From assembly GCA_963575745.1 (NCBI GenBank), contig CAUYUJ010014171.1, positions 1,140,186 through 1,204,185 of the forward strand: 64,000 nucleotides of DNA, given 5' to 3'. The notes under the pieces were generated by a model. It did not search any database. It worked only from the letters and a program-made list of their open reading frames with translations, and was not told where the DNA came from. Position numbers and translations under genes: made by a program. The DNA comes from Prorocentrum cordatum (Eukaryota > Sar > Dinophyceae > Prorocentrales > Prorocentraceae). Shown piece after piece: positions 50,946-62,689 of this stretch. Position 1 is the first letter of the stretch, and each line of letters opens with the position of its first letter.

Positions 50946-52416
50946 GCAACATCTCTCGTTTTCCTTCTTGATGTGTAGATATAAGATGTGGAATAACACG
51001 CCAGGATCTCAGGGATCACGTCGCTGGAGAAGTGCGAGTCCGGATTCCCCATTGAGCCAGCCCTCCACATGCCCCCCCCGCGAGCGACCGCCCCCCCGCG
51101 CGGGAGGCCCCGTTGGCCTCCCGGCTGCGTTCGTCGTCGTGTGTTTGCTGCTCCTTTCTCCTTTGCCCTCCTGGGCGGCCGGGAAGCACAGGCTGCAGGG
51201 AGCATGGCTGGTACGGAGAGAACGGGGACGAAGACCAACAGCAGTTCTCGTCCATTTTGAACCTGAACCGCTGTCGCTGTCGCCGCGGACGGTGACCATT
51301 TGAGGCAAAGAGCCGCCTACTCAACAGCGGCCGCTATCGGATTTGGGCATCCAGTTTATTCTTCCCGTACCCACGTCGGACGTGCAATCATGCAGCGACA
51401 GGAGGGGCTTTGGCCCGATCTCAAACGATGGAGCGTTTGATGGACATGCGAGGACTCTGCTCAGACTGAAGTTTGACCTTCCCTGCTTACTTCGCGAACG
51501 AAGTACGACGAACCCCCAGACGGTATTCGCACGAGTGGCAATTGCGGACATATTGTGCCAAGCGCTGTAGCCTGACCTGATCGCTTTAGCTGCTCTGCAA
51601 CATGGCCTTCTCCGAAATTGTTTCGCAGAGGGGCAGTCCACGAAATGCAGCGGAAGCCTCGCTCACCACGCTCGCCTCGAGAGCGTCCGCCCCGCCCCCT
51701 CCGTGGCCCACCTCTTCTGGTAGTACAAGTCATGGGGGCCTCGCACGTCCTCAGAATTCAGTCTTTAGAGTGCACTAACGTGCGCTAGCGCCTGGCCGGC
51801 GATGAGAAAACGCCGATCTAGCTTCCCCGGTAGGAATTGATTTAGCGTCGGCTAGCGTCGACTGGCGTCGGTTAGCGCCGATTCGCAAGAGCCAGCGAGA
51901 TGACACGGGAGGCTCCCGTGAGTTGCCACCGAAACTCTCCCGAGCGGCCGCCCCCCATCCCCAAGACAGGCCCCGCAGCCTCCCGCTGACGGCGCCGCCC
52001 AGGCTGAGCGCGGCCGAGGACTGGGGCGCCGCTGGGGCGGGGCGCGGCGGCGGGCCCGTTGCCCCTCAGGCCGCGCCCAGGGGCGGCAGGGAGCCCCTGG
52101 AGGGAAAATCGAGGTTCGAAGGTGGACGCTCTCCAGCCTCGGGGGGCCTTCAGCAGCTGCGGCTCGCCGAGGGCGCCTTTGGGGTGCAGGGATCGCCTTG
52201 AAAAGTCCGAAGCAGCAGAAATTGCCCGTCAAGTAAAGACTCATCAGCGGATGAATATGTTGCCAGATGGTTTTGGAATTGTCGGGCATTTGTTTTATCG
52301 GGCGCGAGGGTTTTTCTGGGTTTCGCTGGATTCTTCAGGACGCGTCAGGATTCTCCGGAACTCCTCAGGAACCAGTGGGGTTCGGCAGGGTTCGGAAGGA
52401 TTCGACAGGGTTCCGA
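50946..52416. other. Unassigned sequence between inverted arms
   Basis: No recognised gene. 51770-51895 has short GCGTCGGCTAGCGTCGACT-type repeats (10-11 bp). 52310-52415 has degenerate GGATTC/GGGTTC words (AGGATTCTCCGG, GGGTTCGGAAGGATTCG). Frames are Pro/Arg/Gly-rich. Confidence 0.45.
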
Positions 52417-53450
52417 CAATTAGCCTGGCGAAGGACCCAACCATATGCAGTTGCGAGTACCGCGCAGGATATGCGACGAAGGAGGGGGGACACGCAAGCT
52501 ACGAGTATCGCAAGGCATGCCCCCTCTTCTCACAGGCACCGCGCCACTGCATGGACGAGGCACAGGGCAGCGCGGGCAGGAGGTGGCTGGCGGAGGAGGA
52601 GGAGGGCTGAGCGGCGCGAGCCACCACATCAGCATCAGCGCATCTTGAGACCTGCATTCGGTGGAGCTCCCTATGGGGCCACGAAACGCTGTCCTGGGTA
52701 TGGGAGACGCAAGTGGACACCGTCACGGGGGCCTTCGGTGGAGCTCCCTATTGGGCCACGAAACGCTGTCCTGGGCGTGGGGGACGCATGCGGGCACCCC
52801 CACTGGGGCCTTCGGTGGAGCTCCCTATGGGGCCACGTTACGCTGTCCTGGGCGTGGGGGACGCATGCGGGCACCCCCACTGGGGGTGGAGCTCCCTATG
52901 GGGCTACGAAACGCTAGCCTGGGCGTGGGGGACGCATGCGGGCACCCCCACTGGGACCTTCGGTGGAGCTCCCTATGGAGCCACGAAACGCAGTGCTGGG
53001 CGTGGGGGACGCATGCGGGCACCCCGATTGGGGCCTTCGGTGGAGCTCCCGATGGGGCTACGAAACGCTGTCCTGGGCGTGGGGGACGCATGCGGGCACC
53101 CCCATTGGGGCCTTCGGTGGAGCTCCCTATGGGGCCACGAAGCGCTGTCCTGGGCGTGGGGAACGCATGCGGGCACCCCCACTGGGGCCTTCGGTGGAGC
53201 TCCCTATGGGGCCACGAAACGCTGTCCTGGGCGTGGGGGACGCATGCGGGCACCCCGACTGGGGCCTTCGGTGGAGCTCCCTATGGGGCTACGAAGCGCT
53301 GTCCTGGGCGCGGGGGACGCATGCGGCACCCCCAGTGGGGGTGGAGCTCCCTATGGGGCCACGAAACGCAGTGCTGGGCGTGGGGGGACGCATGCGGGCA
53401 CCCCCACTGGGACCTTCGGTGGAGCTCCCTATGAGGCTACGAAACGTGTG
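52417..53450 (+). repeat. 77-bp minisatellite, plus orientation (arm 2)
   Basis: Box GTGGAGCTCCCTATGGGGCC recurs at 52661, 52738, 52815, 52886 and 52963 and on to 53412. Period is 77 bp, or 71 where CCTTCG is missing. Each unit adds ACGAAACGCTGTCCTGGGCG and GACGCATGCGGGCACCCCCA. Since 77 is not a multiple of three, each open frame cycles through the unit in all three phases. That is why three overlapping long frames appear; none is a gene. Confidence 0.9.
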
Positions 53451-53800
53451 AGGGGTGTGCCGAGAGCAGAGGCAATGAGGGGGAGGAGGGAGGAGGGGGA
53501 GGGAGAAGCGGGAGGAGGAAGGAACGCGGGGCGCTGTCTCTTCAAAACGAGGACCCAACAACACAGGTTGGTTGGGGAAAAACGCCATGGAATGCACAAT
53601 CGGTTGCGCTATAGCCATGGGTTGCACCATAGCGGCGGGCACGGGGCGAAACCTCGTCCGTCCCGTCCAATTGGGTGCGCCACAGGTTGCGCCATAGGTT
53701 GACCATATCTGTAGGTTGCGCCATCGGTTTCGCCACGAGGTTGCACCATAGGGGCGGGCCTGTGACGACAGTTACAGGAAGTGTATGACCCGCCACGGAG
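53451..53800. repeat. Arm 2 flank and GGTTGCRCCATAG short repeats
   Basis: 53450-53575 is the inverted counterpart of 50230-50320 (purine-rich, then TCTTCAAAACGAGGACCCAA). 53590-53750 has repeated GGTTGCGCCATAGG, GGTTGCACCATAG and GGTTGCGCCATCGG words at irregular spacing. Confidence 0.65.
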
Positions 53801-54400
53801 TAATAACATGATCTGCGGGCCCCTTGAGGAGGGGGCTCCCGCTTGAGACTTCCTCGCAATTCACTCACAGACGAGGTTCCCGCCGGACACTTCCTCCAAA
53901 TTTAGGCCTGATGGTGATGGTGAATGATCGATGGATGATGGTGCTAGTGATGATGAAGCTGATGATGACGATGATGCTAATAAGTAGTGATGATGATGAG
54001 TGCTGATGATGACGAGTGCTGGCGACGTGGTGTTGACAATGTCGATGCTGACGATAACGAGTGATGATAATGAGTGAGTGATTGAGTGAGTGAGCGAGTG
54101 AGTGTCTGAGTGAGTGAGTGAGTGAATGAGTGTGTGTGTGTGGGGGGGTGAGTGAGTGGGTGTTCCTGTTCCTGTTCCTGCGCGGGGTGCCCAGAGAAAA
54201 CACTAACCCCACTTTGAATGTGGGGAAAAAAGGAAAACGAGGAGGATTAGAAAAAGGGGTGGACAAGGGGGAGTTACGGAGTTACGGATCGTGCGACCAG
54301 GCCGGTTAGCACAGAGACCCCAGACAGTTTACAAACGATATGAAGTTGCCTTGGAGCCTCGCTTGGCAAGTTCCGCTCGAGGGGGGACGGCAGAACGACG
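53801..54400. repeat. Family-R-like fragment, (GATGAT)n and (GAGT)n tracts, spacer
   Basis: 53840-53905 resembles R sub-repeats on the minus strand (GAGACTTCCTCGCAATTCAC). 53915-54065 is GATGATG-rich. 54068-54160 is GAGTGAGT repeat, then TGTTCCTG. 54200-54400 is unassigned. Confidence 0.6.
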
Positions 54401-54990
54401 GGGACCAGGAGGAGGAGGAGGAGGAGAAGGAGGAGAAGGAGGAGGAGGAGGAGGACGGCGAGAACGGCGAGGAGAATGATTAAGGTCGGAAGGACGAGGA
54501 GAAGGACGAGGATGCCGAGGAGGCGAGACGACGAGGAGGGGGGAGGGAAGCGAGGAGGACAGGAGACGAGTCAGTGGGAGGATGATGAGTGGGCGCGAGA
54601 GGAGGAGGGGCGAAGGACGAGGCGCAGAAGGACGAGGACGCAGAGGGACGAGCCGGCCGCCGAGGAGGCCCGCGCCTCTGACGGTTCCCACGGGGCCAGC
54701 TCTGGCTCGGAGCAGCTGGCCGAGTTCTTCGGCCGCATCGTGTGGGCCCCGGGGGAGTCGGAGGAGGAAGCGGAGGCGGGACGCCGCCGTCGCCTCCGCC
54801 CTCCCCTTCAGAGGCGGGGCGAGTCGGGGCGGGCTTGGTTGGCCTTCGGGCGGAGGAGGGGGGGGGGAGGAGGAGGGGGAGGAGGAGGAGGAGGAGGAGG
54901 AGGAGGAGGAGGAGGAGGAGGAGGAGAGGAGGAGGAGGAGGAGGAGGAGGAGGAGGAGAGGAGAAGGAGGAAGAAAAACAGAGGAAAACT
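54401..54990. repeat. (GGA)n blocks
   Basis: GGAGGAGGA at 54405-54470 and a long run at about 54856-54975, with Arg/Glu/Gly-rich frames between. Artefactual long ORFs arise in all phases. Confidence 0.85.
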
Positions 54991-55527
54991 GCTGCGCTGG
55001 GACCCCCAGGGAGGGGTCCGGGGGCCGACTTTTCGAGCTGCCGTTGTCTCGACTCGCCCGGCGCCGGGTTCCGACCTTCGCCCACCTTCTCTCCCTCCTT
55101 CTTCCTCCCTCCGCCTGCTCCCTTCCGTGTCTTCCCTCCTTCCTCCTCACTCCTCCCTCCTCGTCTCAGCTGCCGTCCCGGTTCGAGGCTTTGGGCGCAG
55201 TGCCCGCGGTTCCAGATACCGCCGCGCGCTGCGAGCCTCGCCCGCGGACAGCCGCCATACGCGCCGGCCGCCGTGCCCGCCTGGCGCGCTGCGAGCCAGC
55301 CGTGCCGCGAGCGAGCTCTCGCGAGGGTGACACGCCGTACAGACACCGACGCGGACGCACCGACCCAGCCTGGCACCGACACGCCCGTTGGCTGCGCTGA
55401 CCAGCGAGGACGCTTCGCCGCGTCGGTCGTGCCCGTTGGTCGTGCCCGCGCGAGGATCGCGCTGACAGAGCAGCGCCGTGTGCAGGACGCCACCGACAGT
55501 CTCGGCGCGCGCGACAGCACCGGCATC
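54991..55527. other. Unassigned; possible 5' region of the following ORF1
   Basis: Pyrimidine-rich stretch (55085-55175), then GC-rich sequence with an open frame in phase with the ORF1 below but no recognisable protein. No spliced-leader sequence was found here. Confidence 0.35.
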
Positions 55528-57226
55528 ATGTACGGAGTGGACGGATGCAAGGGCGCGGGCCCCTCTGGCGGACGTGCAAGCGGTGCCGGAGGTCACAAGC
55601 GTGCCTCGGGTTTGGGCGGTGGAGCGACGCCGCCATGGCATGTACCGCGACCGCCGCCAGGATGGTGGTGCCCCGCCTGCGGCGAGCTCAACTCGCCAGC
55701 CGACCTCTTGTGCCGGACGTGCTACCCGATGCCATCGCATGGGCCCAGGCATGGAGCTGGAAGCGCAGGCCATGGTGACGGTCGGCCTCGACGCCATAGG
55801 CGAACGGAGGACGACGGTCGTCCACCACGCCATAAGCGAACGGAGGACGACACGAGTCACGGCTGTCCGCGCTCTGGCTCTCGCCGACGCTGCCGCCGAC
55901 AGTCCAGTGGCAGCGCGACGCGGCCGAGGTCGGCCTCTCGAGTGCGATTTGAGGACGAGCCAGAGCCAGAGTCAGCAGGAGGACGGCGGCGAGGAGAAGC
56001 TACAGACGACTCCGAGGCCGACGACGAGGTCCGCAGCCCAGCGCTGGGCATCTTGCCAGCGCTGCCGCAGGACGCTCATGCACATGCGTCCTGGGTGGAT
56101 CCGCCCAGGGACGAGCGCGAGCTGGCTGCACATCGGCGCTCGCTCCGACAGATGGCAGCAGCCACAGGCAACCGGCTGCTCGCCGCTCGCAACCTCGGCA
56201 TGTCCGACGAGCAGAGGAGGCCACAGGAGGAGGAGTACTCAGTGCAGCTTTGCATGGTACTGACGGCACGCCCGCCTGGCGTCAGGTGTGATCGACAACG
56301 GTCCTTCGTACAGCGAGCTCAACGCAAGCCAGAGAAGGCGCAGACCGATGCGAAGCAGGCCAAGAATATCATGGAGGAGAAGGAGGCCAAAGTGCAGCAG
56401 CGGGAGGCGGCCCTCAGCAAGGCCAAGGTGCTGCTGGATCAACTCGAGGAGCTCGTGCCGTCAGTGGGCCACGCCATGGGCGACGGCGCCGAGGAGGGCG
56501 AGATCGCGGCGCCAGCGGGGCCGACGCCGCCTGCTGGATCACCAGCCTCTGGCACCCCGCCGGACATGGCCCCGCCCGCGGCGGCCATCGCGGAGTTGCA
56601 GGCTGGGCAGGCGCAGTTCACGCGACAACTGGTCGGCCTCGCGCAGCTGCTGACGACGATGCAGAGCCTGATGGCCGCCGCAAGTGCAGAGACTGCGGCG
56701 GCCCCCGCCGCGCATGGGCATGCCGCATTCGCGGGCCAGCCGCAGATGTTCGGGTCCGCGGGTCGCGCTGCCCAGGCGACTGGAGCTGCAGCGGCGCCCG
56801 TGACGCCCGCAGCCCCAGAGCAGGCGCCCGCGGTCCCTGCGGCGGCCGAGCCTGGCGACGCCGCGGCGCCGCCACGGACGAGGGCCGGCCGCGCCGCCAC
56901 ACCGCCTGCGGCCGCGGTCGGCCCGCGCGGCGGCGGCTCGACAGGCCAAGCGCGAGGCTGACCGAACCCGCAGGCCCGCAGGGCAGCAGGGCTTGTGGGG
57001 CGCCGTTGCGCGGCAAGACACAGCAAGTCACCGCGGGCGCGGAGCAGCGCCGCATGTGCCTGCAGGGCGCGAAGAGATCGCAGCTGGAGCTGGGGAGACG
57101 GAGGCGGCCGACGCTGCGGCACGCCGACAGCGGCGCAGCCGCAGCCACAGCCCGCGCCGTGGCGCGGACGGCGAGTTCGTGGCCGTCGGCAGCGACGGCA
57201 ACTCCCATGCGTCGACTCCGGGGTGA
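55528..57226 (+). CDS. LINE ORF1 (RanBP2-type zinc finger, coiled coil), orphan
   Basis: I chose ATG 55528; the same frame is open far upstream, but only as GGA-repeat translation. Residues about 50-70 form a clean RanBP2 finger, W-W-C-P-A-C-x3-N-x6-C-x2-C. Then come basic/acidic repeats (RRHRRTEDDGRPPRHKRTED), a helical segment (RRSLRQMAAATGNRLLAARN), a long coiled coil (about 56320-56465, with KAQTDAKQAKNIMEEKEAKV and REAALSKAKVLLDQLEELVP) and an Ala/Pro-rich tail. TGA at 56959. A second phase from 56993 to 57226 (RSRSHSPRRGADGEFVAVGS) looks like the original C-terminus after a frameshift. Architecture matches LINE-1w ORF1 (6706-7632), with weak direct identity. No EEP or RT follows, so it is an orphan ORF1 or the rest is deleted. 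It probably bound RNA. Confidence 0.65.
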
Positions 57227-59984
57227 TGCGGCCTGTCGGGCAGGCCACGTGGAGTGAGATGCATGAGAAGCCCATGCCATCTCTCGGTCTGCCCAAGACA
57301 GGAGATAGGCTTGCCACGGCCGCAGCATCTGATAGAGTCTGCGCTGTCAGCCGTCGTGCGCCGCTGTCTGCGAGCTGGTCAGGCACCGTTGTCAGCCCTG
57401 GCAAGCTCGCGCCGCATCTCTCACCCCGCCATCCTCGGCCCATATCTCGCTGTTCCGTCTCTCTCCTACTAAGTGAAAAGCTATCGGGCGAAGCTGGTTT
57501 TCAAGCCGCTTTTTTTGGTGTTATGGTTATTGCAAGCCAAACGTGGTTTCGTGTTTTCCCGTCTGTTGGGTCAACTCGCCCTTGCACTGAACAAGCTTGC
57601 AGATGCCATCGCACGTTTTGCATATATGGGGATCGTGCCGACAACAGCAGATGACTTTCAACCGTGGTCAGCATCGACGACGGTCTTGGGGTATACCCGA
57701 TGTTGGTGCATGTGAAATGCCGCATAGAATCGACTCTGGGAATGCCTCATGCGACGCAGCCAGCCTACCTGGAAACGTGTCATACATATAGGAGTGCATG
57801 CGCGTGCGCAGTACCAGTCCAGGATCACGCTAGCACGCAAGTTGTGCATAATTGCATGCGGCAGGGGTGCCCGCTCGTGTGTGCAGCGATGACAGAGATA
57901 TCCTTGTGCGGCCACCGCCGAATGAAGACATGCCCGCCATGGAGTGCCCATGGTTCTGGGCAGGGTCAACGCGACATCGGCAATGCGCACGCAAGTGGCG
58001 CGCGTGAGCCGACCACTGCCGACGCGGGCGAGTTGCACGCTGGACACGGCGGAGCGTGTGCGATGTGCATGCTGAAGTTTAATGCCCGCCCGACCGCATC
58101 TAGTGGACAATATTTCGCTGGTCTCGCTTGGATGCGCGCTAGTTTACAAATCGTGATTAATTTTTGGGGGCTCTTGGAAGTCTTGCCTTTTCAATTGGAG
58201 CAGCTCCGTGTCGACAGGGTCTGCTAGGAGCCATGATTGAGCTGTTGGCCGTGCATTTGATAGTCGGAACGAGGCGCGGGAGGAGTTCGGAGTCTTGGAG
58301 GAGGACCGTCGTGGGTCTTTAAGGTGTTTCTTTGCAGAATGGGACCCATACTCGGGACCGAAGAGTCATTGACGCCCGTTTTGACGCAACCCGATCTGGT
58401 CGGGCTTGTGCAGACCCAGAGCGGTGCATGCGTCGCCGCCCGAGTCCATGCCAGGTTCGCCCTTCTTCTAACCTGAGCCAGGAATTGCGTTTGTTTCAGG
58501 ATTCCGTTCCTCGGGCACCTGGGCCACAAGAGGCCGATAAATCCAGCGCTTTCCCTTCCCCCCCCCGCCTCGACCAGTCGAGATTCCGAGCACAGATCGC
58601 AGCTAACTGCGCGCAGGCAAAGATGCGAAGGAAGCCCAGACACGACCAGAGAGCTGCACCTTGAATGCGCCGGCCCAACTTTGAAGGCGGGCTGTTCGAT
58701 CAGTTGCAAGACTAGATCACAGGAGGTGTTCGGAGGTGGTTATCGTCGGCATCGGAGGAGGTTAACAGCTAGCCACGTTTTGCAGCGAGTTCGGTCAGGC
58801 AGACTGTCATTCCTGACCACTATTTCAGGAGCATTTTTCCGCCCCTCCTTATCTCCCCCATCTTCCGCGACAGCCCAGCTGACTTCAACGTGTGGTCAGA
58901 ATCTGGAGGTGGGTGGAGATGGGCGGGTGTTTGGAGGATCGAGGAGCGGAGAGGTGCGACAGTGTAGCAGCTCGTGCAGACGCCCATGCCCCGCCGCCGC
59001 TCCGTCGCAGAAGCCCTGCGGGGCCCGTCCCCCATGGGTGGGCAGAGTGAATCGGTTGTGACTGACAGCGGTCGCGTGCTGCGCAGCTGTCGCCAGCTCC
59101 AGGGCAGCCATTGTCGGCCGAACCGAGGGTCGAACCGTGAGGGGAGGGGGCCATAGTGGGCGTTCCGAAAGGAACTCGCGAAGCCCCCCCCCCACAGCGG
59201 CGCTCGCCGAGGCAAGGTCAACGTTTACAGTTGCTCGCTTCGAGAGCAACCCGCAGTCGTTGAGATATGGGGCATTCGGGGGAGGCGGGGCTGTATGGTT
59301 CGGGCATTGGTGGTGGGATCTAGGAGAAAGGGCGCCTGCCTATCTTGCTCTTTCCGCCCGCCGCCTGCGTGCTACGCCACCCGCCATCTCTCTAGTTGGC
59401 AGCGCCTTCGACATAAATGCGCGCCCTGCCATTAGCCACCGACACGCTGGCACATTCCATGCCTTGGCCCGTGGGGGCAGTGGCAGGGGTCCGGTGAGCG
59501 AGGGCCGTCGCTAACCACAAGCCGCTGCGCGTGCTGAACGGACCCCCAAACGGACAGCCAGGTGTCGGGTCCAGTGTGCAGTGCAGCTCTGCATGGCTTG
59601 CCTCTCCTACCGAACTCTGTGTTGCGAGAGACCCGAGCCCTGGCTGATAGGGGGATGTCGGGAACACCTTGCAGGACCGCCGCCACCGTAGGACCGCCTC
59701 TCCTACTGACCACTGTTGAAGTCAGCTACATGCTGACGCTTAATCATTAGTGGAGGTCGATGGGTAGCGGCGGGGGGGGACGCTGGGACTGGCAATTCGG
59801 CACTCACGCCGAACCATTTTACCGTGCTGTACTTTACCTTCGGTGCCCGTGCAGAGTTTTCGAATCTCGACTTTTAGTATAGACACATGATCGTCTGTGC
59901 TAACTGTCTCTGCTAGCCGCAGCGCCACTCTCACGCGACAGCCGCCAGGTTCAACGCGCGCGCAATCCAAAATCCTCCTCGTCT
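57227..59984. other. Unassigned sequence, GC somewhat lower
   Basis: 2.7 kb without a recognisable domain on either strand. Open frames up to about 190 codons exist (for example 57664-58227 on +) but do not resemble known families. Inverted words and microsatellites are scarce. I see no RNA gene. Confidence 0.4.
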
Positions 59985-60175
59985 CTCTTCCTTTCCCTCT
60001 TATACATTTCCCTCCCTCCTCTTCCTCTCCTCCTTCAATCCTTCCCTCTTCCCTCCTCCCTCATCTTCCTATTCCCCCTCTTCCCTCCTCTTCTCTCTTC
60101 CCTTTCTCCTCTTCCTCTCCCCCCCCCCTCTTCCCTTTTCCCCCCCTTCTCTCTCACTTCCCTCTTCCCTTCCTC
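59985..60175. repeat. Polypyrimidine tract (CCTCTTCC)n
   Basis: Almost pure C/T on + for about 190 nt, built from TCCCTCCTC and CTCTTCC words, ending CCTCCGCCAGG. The CAG at its end could serve as a splice acceptor, but no exon was recognised after it. Confidence 0.8.
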
Positions 60176-60507
60176 CGCCAGGCGGGGGGCGATCGCTGGA
60201 GGTGCGCGCCGTGCATTGCAAAGGCTGCAGGGGCTAGAATCGAGCAGAGCTTGAGCAGAGCCGAGGGTCAGAGAGCGTCTTTCTCTGCAGGACGACCAGA
60301 CAAAAGACGTCAAGGTGGTCAAACGCCTCGCCAGTGAATCCGACGAAGATGTGGAAAATCCAACCATTCGCTTATATCCAAAGCTTTGGCTTGACGCCGG
60401 GTGTGGTAAATAATTTTCAGCTTGACCGAACAGGTTGGTTGCGCCTCTTGACTTCCGTTAGGGGTGTTCTGCAGACCTGAGCCCCCATCCCCACTCAAAG
60501 TAGATGA
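60176..60507. other. Unassigned, AT-richer
   Basis: No recognisable coding sequence. Base composition shifts to more A/T towards the inverted repeat at 60508. Confidence 0.4.
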
Positions 60508-60660
60508 TCGACTACATGATTGATTTACCCAAGAATTGATTTGTTCGTCGAATATTCGAACACTGCGCAGAATGCTACGTAGATCTACAGAGCATTCTAC
60601 GCATGTTCCGTAGACTCGACGAACAAATCAAGTTTGGGGTGAATCACTTCGGTAGTCGAT
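60508..60660. mobile_element. MITE-like hairpin element
   Basis: Perfect 16-bp inverted repeat TTGATTTGTTCGTCGA (60536-60551) and TCGACGAACAAATCAA (60616-60631). Imperfect pairing extends outward: ATCGACTAC near 60508 with GTAGTCGAT at 60652-60660, and GATTxxTTACCCAA with TTGGGGTGAATC between. The centre is also self-complementary: AGAATGCTACGTAGATCTAC and AGCATTCT. Total about 150 bp and AT-richer than its surroundings. It has no coding capacity. A non-autonomous DNA transposon or a structured RNA hairpin are the two readings. Confidence 0.6.
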
Positions 60661-61572
60661 TCCCTAGTTACTCGATGGAAGGCAGGCATGGCCACTCAGC
60701 CCGTGGCCCGTCTTGGACAACACGGGCAAGGAACGGCGGAACCGTCTCGAGCGAGGCTTCCATCCCCGCACGGGGGGAAGGAGGTCGTCCTTGAGAGCTG
60801 GGCTCTCAAGGACCTTGGTTTACTCGCCCAGGCGAGTGAGCAGTGCGCATGTGCTCTCCGCAACTGGCAGTATCGTCAGTCCGCACAACACCATCCTCAT
60901 ACGTCTTCCATCTCCTCCTCCTCCTCCTCCTCCTCCTCCTCCTCCTCCTCCTCCTCTTTCCCCCCATCCTCCGTCCTCACTCCTTCCTCCTTCCTCCTTC
61001 TCCCTCCTTCCCTCGTCCTGCTCCCTCTTCGTCCTGCTCACTCCTCCCTTTCCTTCCGCTTCCCCGCTCCTTACCGTCCCTCCTCCGTCTCGCTCGTTGT
61101 CTTCCTCATCCCGCTCCTCCACAATTGATCCTTGTCCTCTATCATTTGCTCATCTGAGAAATTCTTCCCTGGCGCACAAGCGGACGTGCCGTTAGCGCGG
61201 TCAGGGTGCTCCCACGTGGAAGCTTCAAAAGTTGCGCAGACGGAAGGTGGACTTTATCCGACGTGGGAAGTTTGCCTTGGCGCCGCGCGACTCGCTGTAC
61301 ACATTTCATGCACTTACACGGATGCAGAGCGAGTCGGTTTCATCATGTGGTGCTTGCCTTGGTGCCGCGCCCATTCGTGTCAGCCATTTCCAGCAGCTAC
61401 ACGGATCGATGAGGAGGGTTGGTAGGCCTCATAAGGGATTTGCCAATAGATGGTGAATCATTATGATCGCATTTTTGATAGGACGGCAGCAAACTAACCA
61501 ATACGACCATATTGCACACGCGCTGTTTTGATTCCACGTGCAGCTTTTCCTCGCTCGTTGCGCCTTCCCCTC
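60661..61572. other. Unassigned with (CTC)n microsatellite
   Basis: 60906-60960 is (CTC)n, continuing as a C/T-rich tract to about 61120. A direct repeat of about 111 bp spacing (GCTTCAAAAGTTGCGCAGACG region versus CACTTACACGGATGCAGAGCG, sharing TTTGCCTTGGCGCCGCGC / TTGCCTTGGTGCCGCGCCC) lies at 61220-61410. No gene recognised. Confidence 0.45.
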
Positions 61573-61627
61573 CTCCTCATCCTCCTCCTCCTCCTCCTCC
61601 TCCTCCTCCTCCTCCTCCTCCTCCTCT
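61573..61627. repeat. (CTC)n microsatellite
   Basis: About 18 CTC triplets. Confidence 0.95.
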
Positions 61628-62154
61628 TGGTCGTCTCACTGTGACCCGCTTGCGCGCCGTTACCGCTTGTGGTGCCCATGGTCCCACAGCGCACAAGCAG
61701 AGCTTCTCATTGGGAGCCGACGGCGTGGCCCGGCGTGTAGCCTAGGCCCGGGTTCTTCCCTATGCCAGCGTTCATGCCCACGCCCCGCTTGGTGTAGGGT
61801 TCGTCAGCCACTCAGTCAGACACGGATCGTTGGTGGCCTCTTCGTCAACGACCATTATTACAGTTTAACATTTTGCACCAGTTTCAATGGTAGAGGGCCC
61901 TTCTTTTTGAACATCATGTTTCTGCTTCGTTATGGTATCGGAGACGCCTACGGCGAATCACAGCCGCCCCCCTGCCTTCTGGGATACGCCAATGTGGCCA
62001 AACGTTTAGGCCACGCTTGGACACGCTATTGGACCATCCGTTCCCCAGCCCTTGTGGAAACCCCTCGGGGAACGCGCGGGCGAGGAAAAGGGCGATGGGA
62101 AGAGGAAGGGAAAACAGATTTGAGGAGGAGGATGAAGAGACCTCTCGGACGAAC
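61628..62154. other. Unassigned spacer
   Basis: Unique sequence, partly AT-rich (61840-61940). No gene recognised. Confidence 0.4.
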
Positions 62155-62675
62155 CAAAGGAGTAGCAGCCGAACAAGTAGGACCGGAGGAGTAGAGCCGG
62201 AGGGGTAGGAGACAAAAGGGTAGGAGCCGAAGGAGTAGGGGCCGAAGGAGTATGAGCCAAAGGAGGTAGGGGTCGAAGGAGTAGGAGCCGAAGGAGCAGG
62301 AACCGAAGGAGTAGGAGCCGAAGGAGTAGGAGACGACGGGGTAGGAGCCGAAGGTGTAGAGGCCGAAGGAGTAGGAGCCGACGGAGTAGGGGTCGATGGA
62401 GTAGGAGCTGAAGGAGCAGGAGCCGAAGGAGTAGGAGCCGACGGAGTAGGAGCCGAAAAGGAGGGGCCGATGGAGGAGGCGCCGAAGGAGGAAGAGTCAA
62501 AAGGAGTAGGAGCCGAAGGAGTAGGAGTCGAAGGAGTAGGAGCCGAAGGAGTACGAGTCGAAGGAGTAGGAGTCGAAGGAGTAAGAGCTGAAGGAGTAGG
62601 AGCCGAAGGAGTAGGAGCCGAAGGAGTAGGCGCCGAAAGAGTAGGGGCCGAAGGAGTAGGACACGAGGGTTGGAT
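62155..62675 (+). repeat. 15-bp minisatellite, forward orientation
   Basis: About 30 units of GGAGTAGGAGCCGAA with variants (GGGGTAGGAGCCGAA, GGAGTAGGGGTCGAA). 15 bp keeps frames open: [12 protein letters not shown] on + and [12 protein letters not shown] on -. Confidence 0.92.
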
Positions 62676-62689
62676 GTGCGCGTTACATC

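Noticed and set aside
52661-53440. Three overlapping 170-330 residue proteins with a GAPYGATKR period
   Set aside because: A 77-bp unit read in rotating phases yields the same peptides in all three frames; minisatellite artefact.
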